48,766 bases of DNA from assembly GCA_017549025.1 (NCBI GenBank), contig JAFYWB010000051.1:1-48766 (forward strand). Reading direction: 5' to 3'. The notes beneath the pieces are model-generated. The model made no database searches. It was not told the DNA's origin and saw nothing but the letters and a program-made list of their open reading frames with translations. Source of the DNA: Treponema sp. (GTDB lineage: Bacteria; Spirochaetota; Spirochaetia; Treponematales; Treponemataceae). Numbering within the stretch: the stretch's first letter is position 1; every line of letters starts with the position of its first letter. Below are positions 47,286 through 48,766 of this stretch, in pieces. A program made the translations under genes and the position numbers.

Positions 47286-48583
47286 TGTCCATCCTTTGTG
47301 CTGATATTGGAACCTCCTCATTAAAAACTGCCCTTGTAAATATACAGGGGCAGGTTTTATGTGAAGCCAGAATATCGTTTCCTAAAACAGAATTTAATCA
47401 AGAAGGACTTTGTGCTTCCGATTTTGGCGACAATCCCTGTTGTTTGCCAAAGCTCTTTTCTGGAGACTACTGGTTTTCTGCACTGCAGGAGGCAAGCCAC
47501 AAGCTACAACAGCAACAACCAGAAGAACAGATTGAAGGAATTTGTATTTCTGGGAACGGTCCCACACTGGCAACTACTGCTGGTGAAGTTTTTTTGTGGA
47601 ATCATCCTGTAGCACCAGCACTGTCACAAGAAATTCAAGGGGAATTAGCTTCCCACCATTTGTTTTCAATCTTTTTGCCACGGCTGTTGGCTTTTAAAAA
47701 ACTCTTTCCTGCAGAATGGAATAAAAGCGACAAAATTATCTCTGGGCCAGAGTACTTGATTTGGCGACTTACGGGAAGATTTTTAACTATTTTGCCAGAA
47801 AAACGCTATGAGCCAGCCTACTGGAACAAGGAAGCCTTGGAAAAGCTTGGAATTGAAGACTGTAAGCTCCCTGATTTTGTGGAGCCTGGCACTAAGGCAG
47901 GAATCCTGCTACCAGACATTGCAGAAAAATTGGGCTTAAGTCCCCAAACTCCAGTGTTTTGCGGTGGCCCTGACTTTATGGTAGCTCTCATTGGCACCAA
48001 TACCTTAAAACCCGGAAAACTCTGTGACCGAGCAGGTAGCAGCGAGGGAATAAATCTCTGCTTGGACAAAAATCCTTCTGAGGCACTCCAAAAAGCAGGT
48101 ATTCAAGGAATACGAGTGCTTCCATCTGTAATTCCTGGCTTGTTTAATGCCAGCGTTCTTTTGCCCGACAGTGGTACTCGATTCAGCAAGGTAAAAAAGG
48201 CTACTGCTCCCCATTTAAGCTATCAGGATTTTGTGGAAGCATTGCTGCAAAATCCTCCGCTGAGCACAGCAGGCTTCCAGTTGATGGAGGAATTGGCTGT
48301 GGAGGTAAAGGTTGCCTACGAAAAGCTTTCTGCCACCGCTGCATTGACAGGAACAAAAATTGACAGCACCATCTGCACCACAGGAGGACAGGCAAAAAAT
48401 CCAGCGTGGCTGCAGTATAAAAGTCGGGTGGTACAAGCAGCCTTTTCTATTACCGCCTGTGCTGATGCAGAATTGGTGGGAAATGCAGTGTTGGCCTACT
48501 GGGGACTGGGGAAATTCAGCTCTATTCAAGAGGGAGCACAGGCTCTGGTTCACTTAAGCCACGTCTTTGAACCCCAAAAGTAA
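47285..48583 (+). CDS. FGGY-family carbohydrate kinase
   Basis: A 432-residue sugar kinase of the xylulokinase/gluconokinase fold. The N-terminal phosphate-binding loop is ADIGTSSLKTAL, the substrate region contains FCGGPDFMVALIGTNTLKPG (in place of the usual G-x-x-D loop), and the C-terminal ATP site is TGGQAKNPAWLQYKS then LVGNAVLAYWGLG. The sugar cannot be deduced; adjacency to PRPP synthetase hints at a pentose or ribulose, which is inference. It is shorter than most family members (about 480-500 residues). It is coupled to prs by a one-base overlap and followed 16 bases later by a HAD gene. Confidence 0.88.
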   Translation: MSILCADIGTSSLKTALVNIQGQVLCEARISFPKTEFNQEGLCASDFGDNPCCLPKLFSGDYWFSALQEASHKLQQQQPEEQIEGICISGNGPTLATTAGEVFLWNHPVAPALSQEIQGELASHHLFSIFLPRLLAFKKLFPAEWNKSDKIISGPEYLIWRLTGRFLTILPEKRYEPAYWNKEALEKLGIEDCKLPDFVEPGTKAGILLPDIAEKLGLSPQTPVFCGGPDFMVALIGTNTLKPGKLCDRAGSSEGINLCLDKNPSEALQKAGIQGIRVLPSVIPGLFNASVLLPDSGTRFSKVKKATAPHLSYQDFVEALLQNPPLSTAGFQLMEELAVEVKVAYEKLSATAALTGTKIDSTICTTGGQAKNPAWLQYKSRVVQAAFSITACADAELVGNAVLAYWGLGKFSSIQEGAQALVHLSHVFEPQK

Positions 48584-48599
48584 GTAAGGAAGCAGCTTT

Positions 48600-48766
48600 A
48601 TGCACATGTACCGTAGGCCCCAACAGCTTAAAGCCATTATCTTTGACATTGACTCCACTCTTTACAGCCACAAGGAATATGCTCTTCAGCAAAATCAAAT
48701 ACAGATTCACCACTATGCCCAGCTGGAAGGGATTTGTGACCAAGAAGCCTTCCAACGAATAGAAGC
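48600..48766 (+). CDS. HAD-family hydrolase, N-terminus only (cut by window edge)
   Basis: The frame from the ATG at 48600 reads MHMYRRPQQLKAIIFDIDST, then LYSHKEYALQQN, and stays open to the window end. IIFDIDSTLY is HAD motif I (D-x-D-x-T), with the nucleophile Asp and acid/base Asp both present. AAGGA lies ten bases before the ATG. It probably is a phosphatase of phosphosugars or nucleotides co-transcribed with prs and the kinase. Substrate and length cannot be judged here. Confidence 0.8.
   Translation, partial: MHMYRRPQQLKAIIFDIDSTLYSHKEYALQQNQIQIHHYAQLEGICDQEAFQRIE

Overview
The window looks like a chromosomal segment of a host-associated or gut treponeme (Spirochaetota). This is inferred from the gene repertoire and not from any marker search. 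The points used are a PilZ protein with a spirochaete-style N-terminal extension, AsnA-type asparagine synthetase, an archaeal-type UMP kinase, a tandem cyclic-nucleotide-binding protein, an HU/Ig-fold protein, many short lipoproteins, and tRNAs without an encoded CCA.

Layout. 1-4.7 kb (minus strand): grpE-dnaK chaperone genes (dnaK runs off the left edge), then asnA with a coupled protein of unknown function. 4.8-8.2 kb (plus): rpsU overlapping a phosphodiester-glycosidase-like lipoprotein, a PilZ protein and a TPR protein. 8.3-11.6 kb (minus): DUF192 lipoprotein, secreted protein, double-CNB protein, murB. 11.7-16.9 kb (plus): cysS, then an ECF sigma / zinc anti-sigma / transglutaminase-like operon, then pyrH. 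16.9-23.2 kb: glucosaminidase lipoprotein, radC, a coiled-coil CxxC protein, rlmJ, a small protein, and a phosphatidyltransferase / methyltransferase pair divergent from a zinc-type cation exporter. 23.2-23.7 kb (minus): one transcription unit of tRNA-Arg, tRNA-Pro and three structured ~94-bp repeats, ending in a terminator. 23.8-27.5 kb (plus): a heterodimeric ABC exporter.

27.5-41.6 kb (minus) is a ~14-kb defence island. In transcription order it holds an SNF2-type helicase, a DUF4391 protein, a 32-codon helicase-like relic, a DUF1016/YhcG nuclease, a Type III methyltransferase (Mod), a membrane-anchored KAP NTPase, an AlbA_2/HTH protein and the Type III Res subunit. The usual mod-res pair is split by two cargo genes whose start and stop codons remain overlapped with mod and res, and the KAP gene is strikingly AT-rich. 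The AlbA_2 gene carries an 11-bp tandem repeat inside its coding sequence, a plausible contingency switch.

41.7-48.8 kb: an HU-like DNA-binding protein whose upstream region holds an array of about eight 23-bp units; a short-chain fatty acid uptake and activation operon (atoE, atoD, atoA) with a strong promoter and an internal terminator; then an enlarged PRPP synthetase, an FGGY sugar kinase and the start of a HAD phosphatase.

Cross-cutting signals. Several genes without a Shine-Dalgarno sequence have a promoter whose -10 box ends 6-7 bases before the start codon, which suggests leaderless mRNAs. The rpsU terminator hairpin lies inside the next gene's signal-peptide codons.
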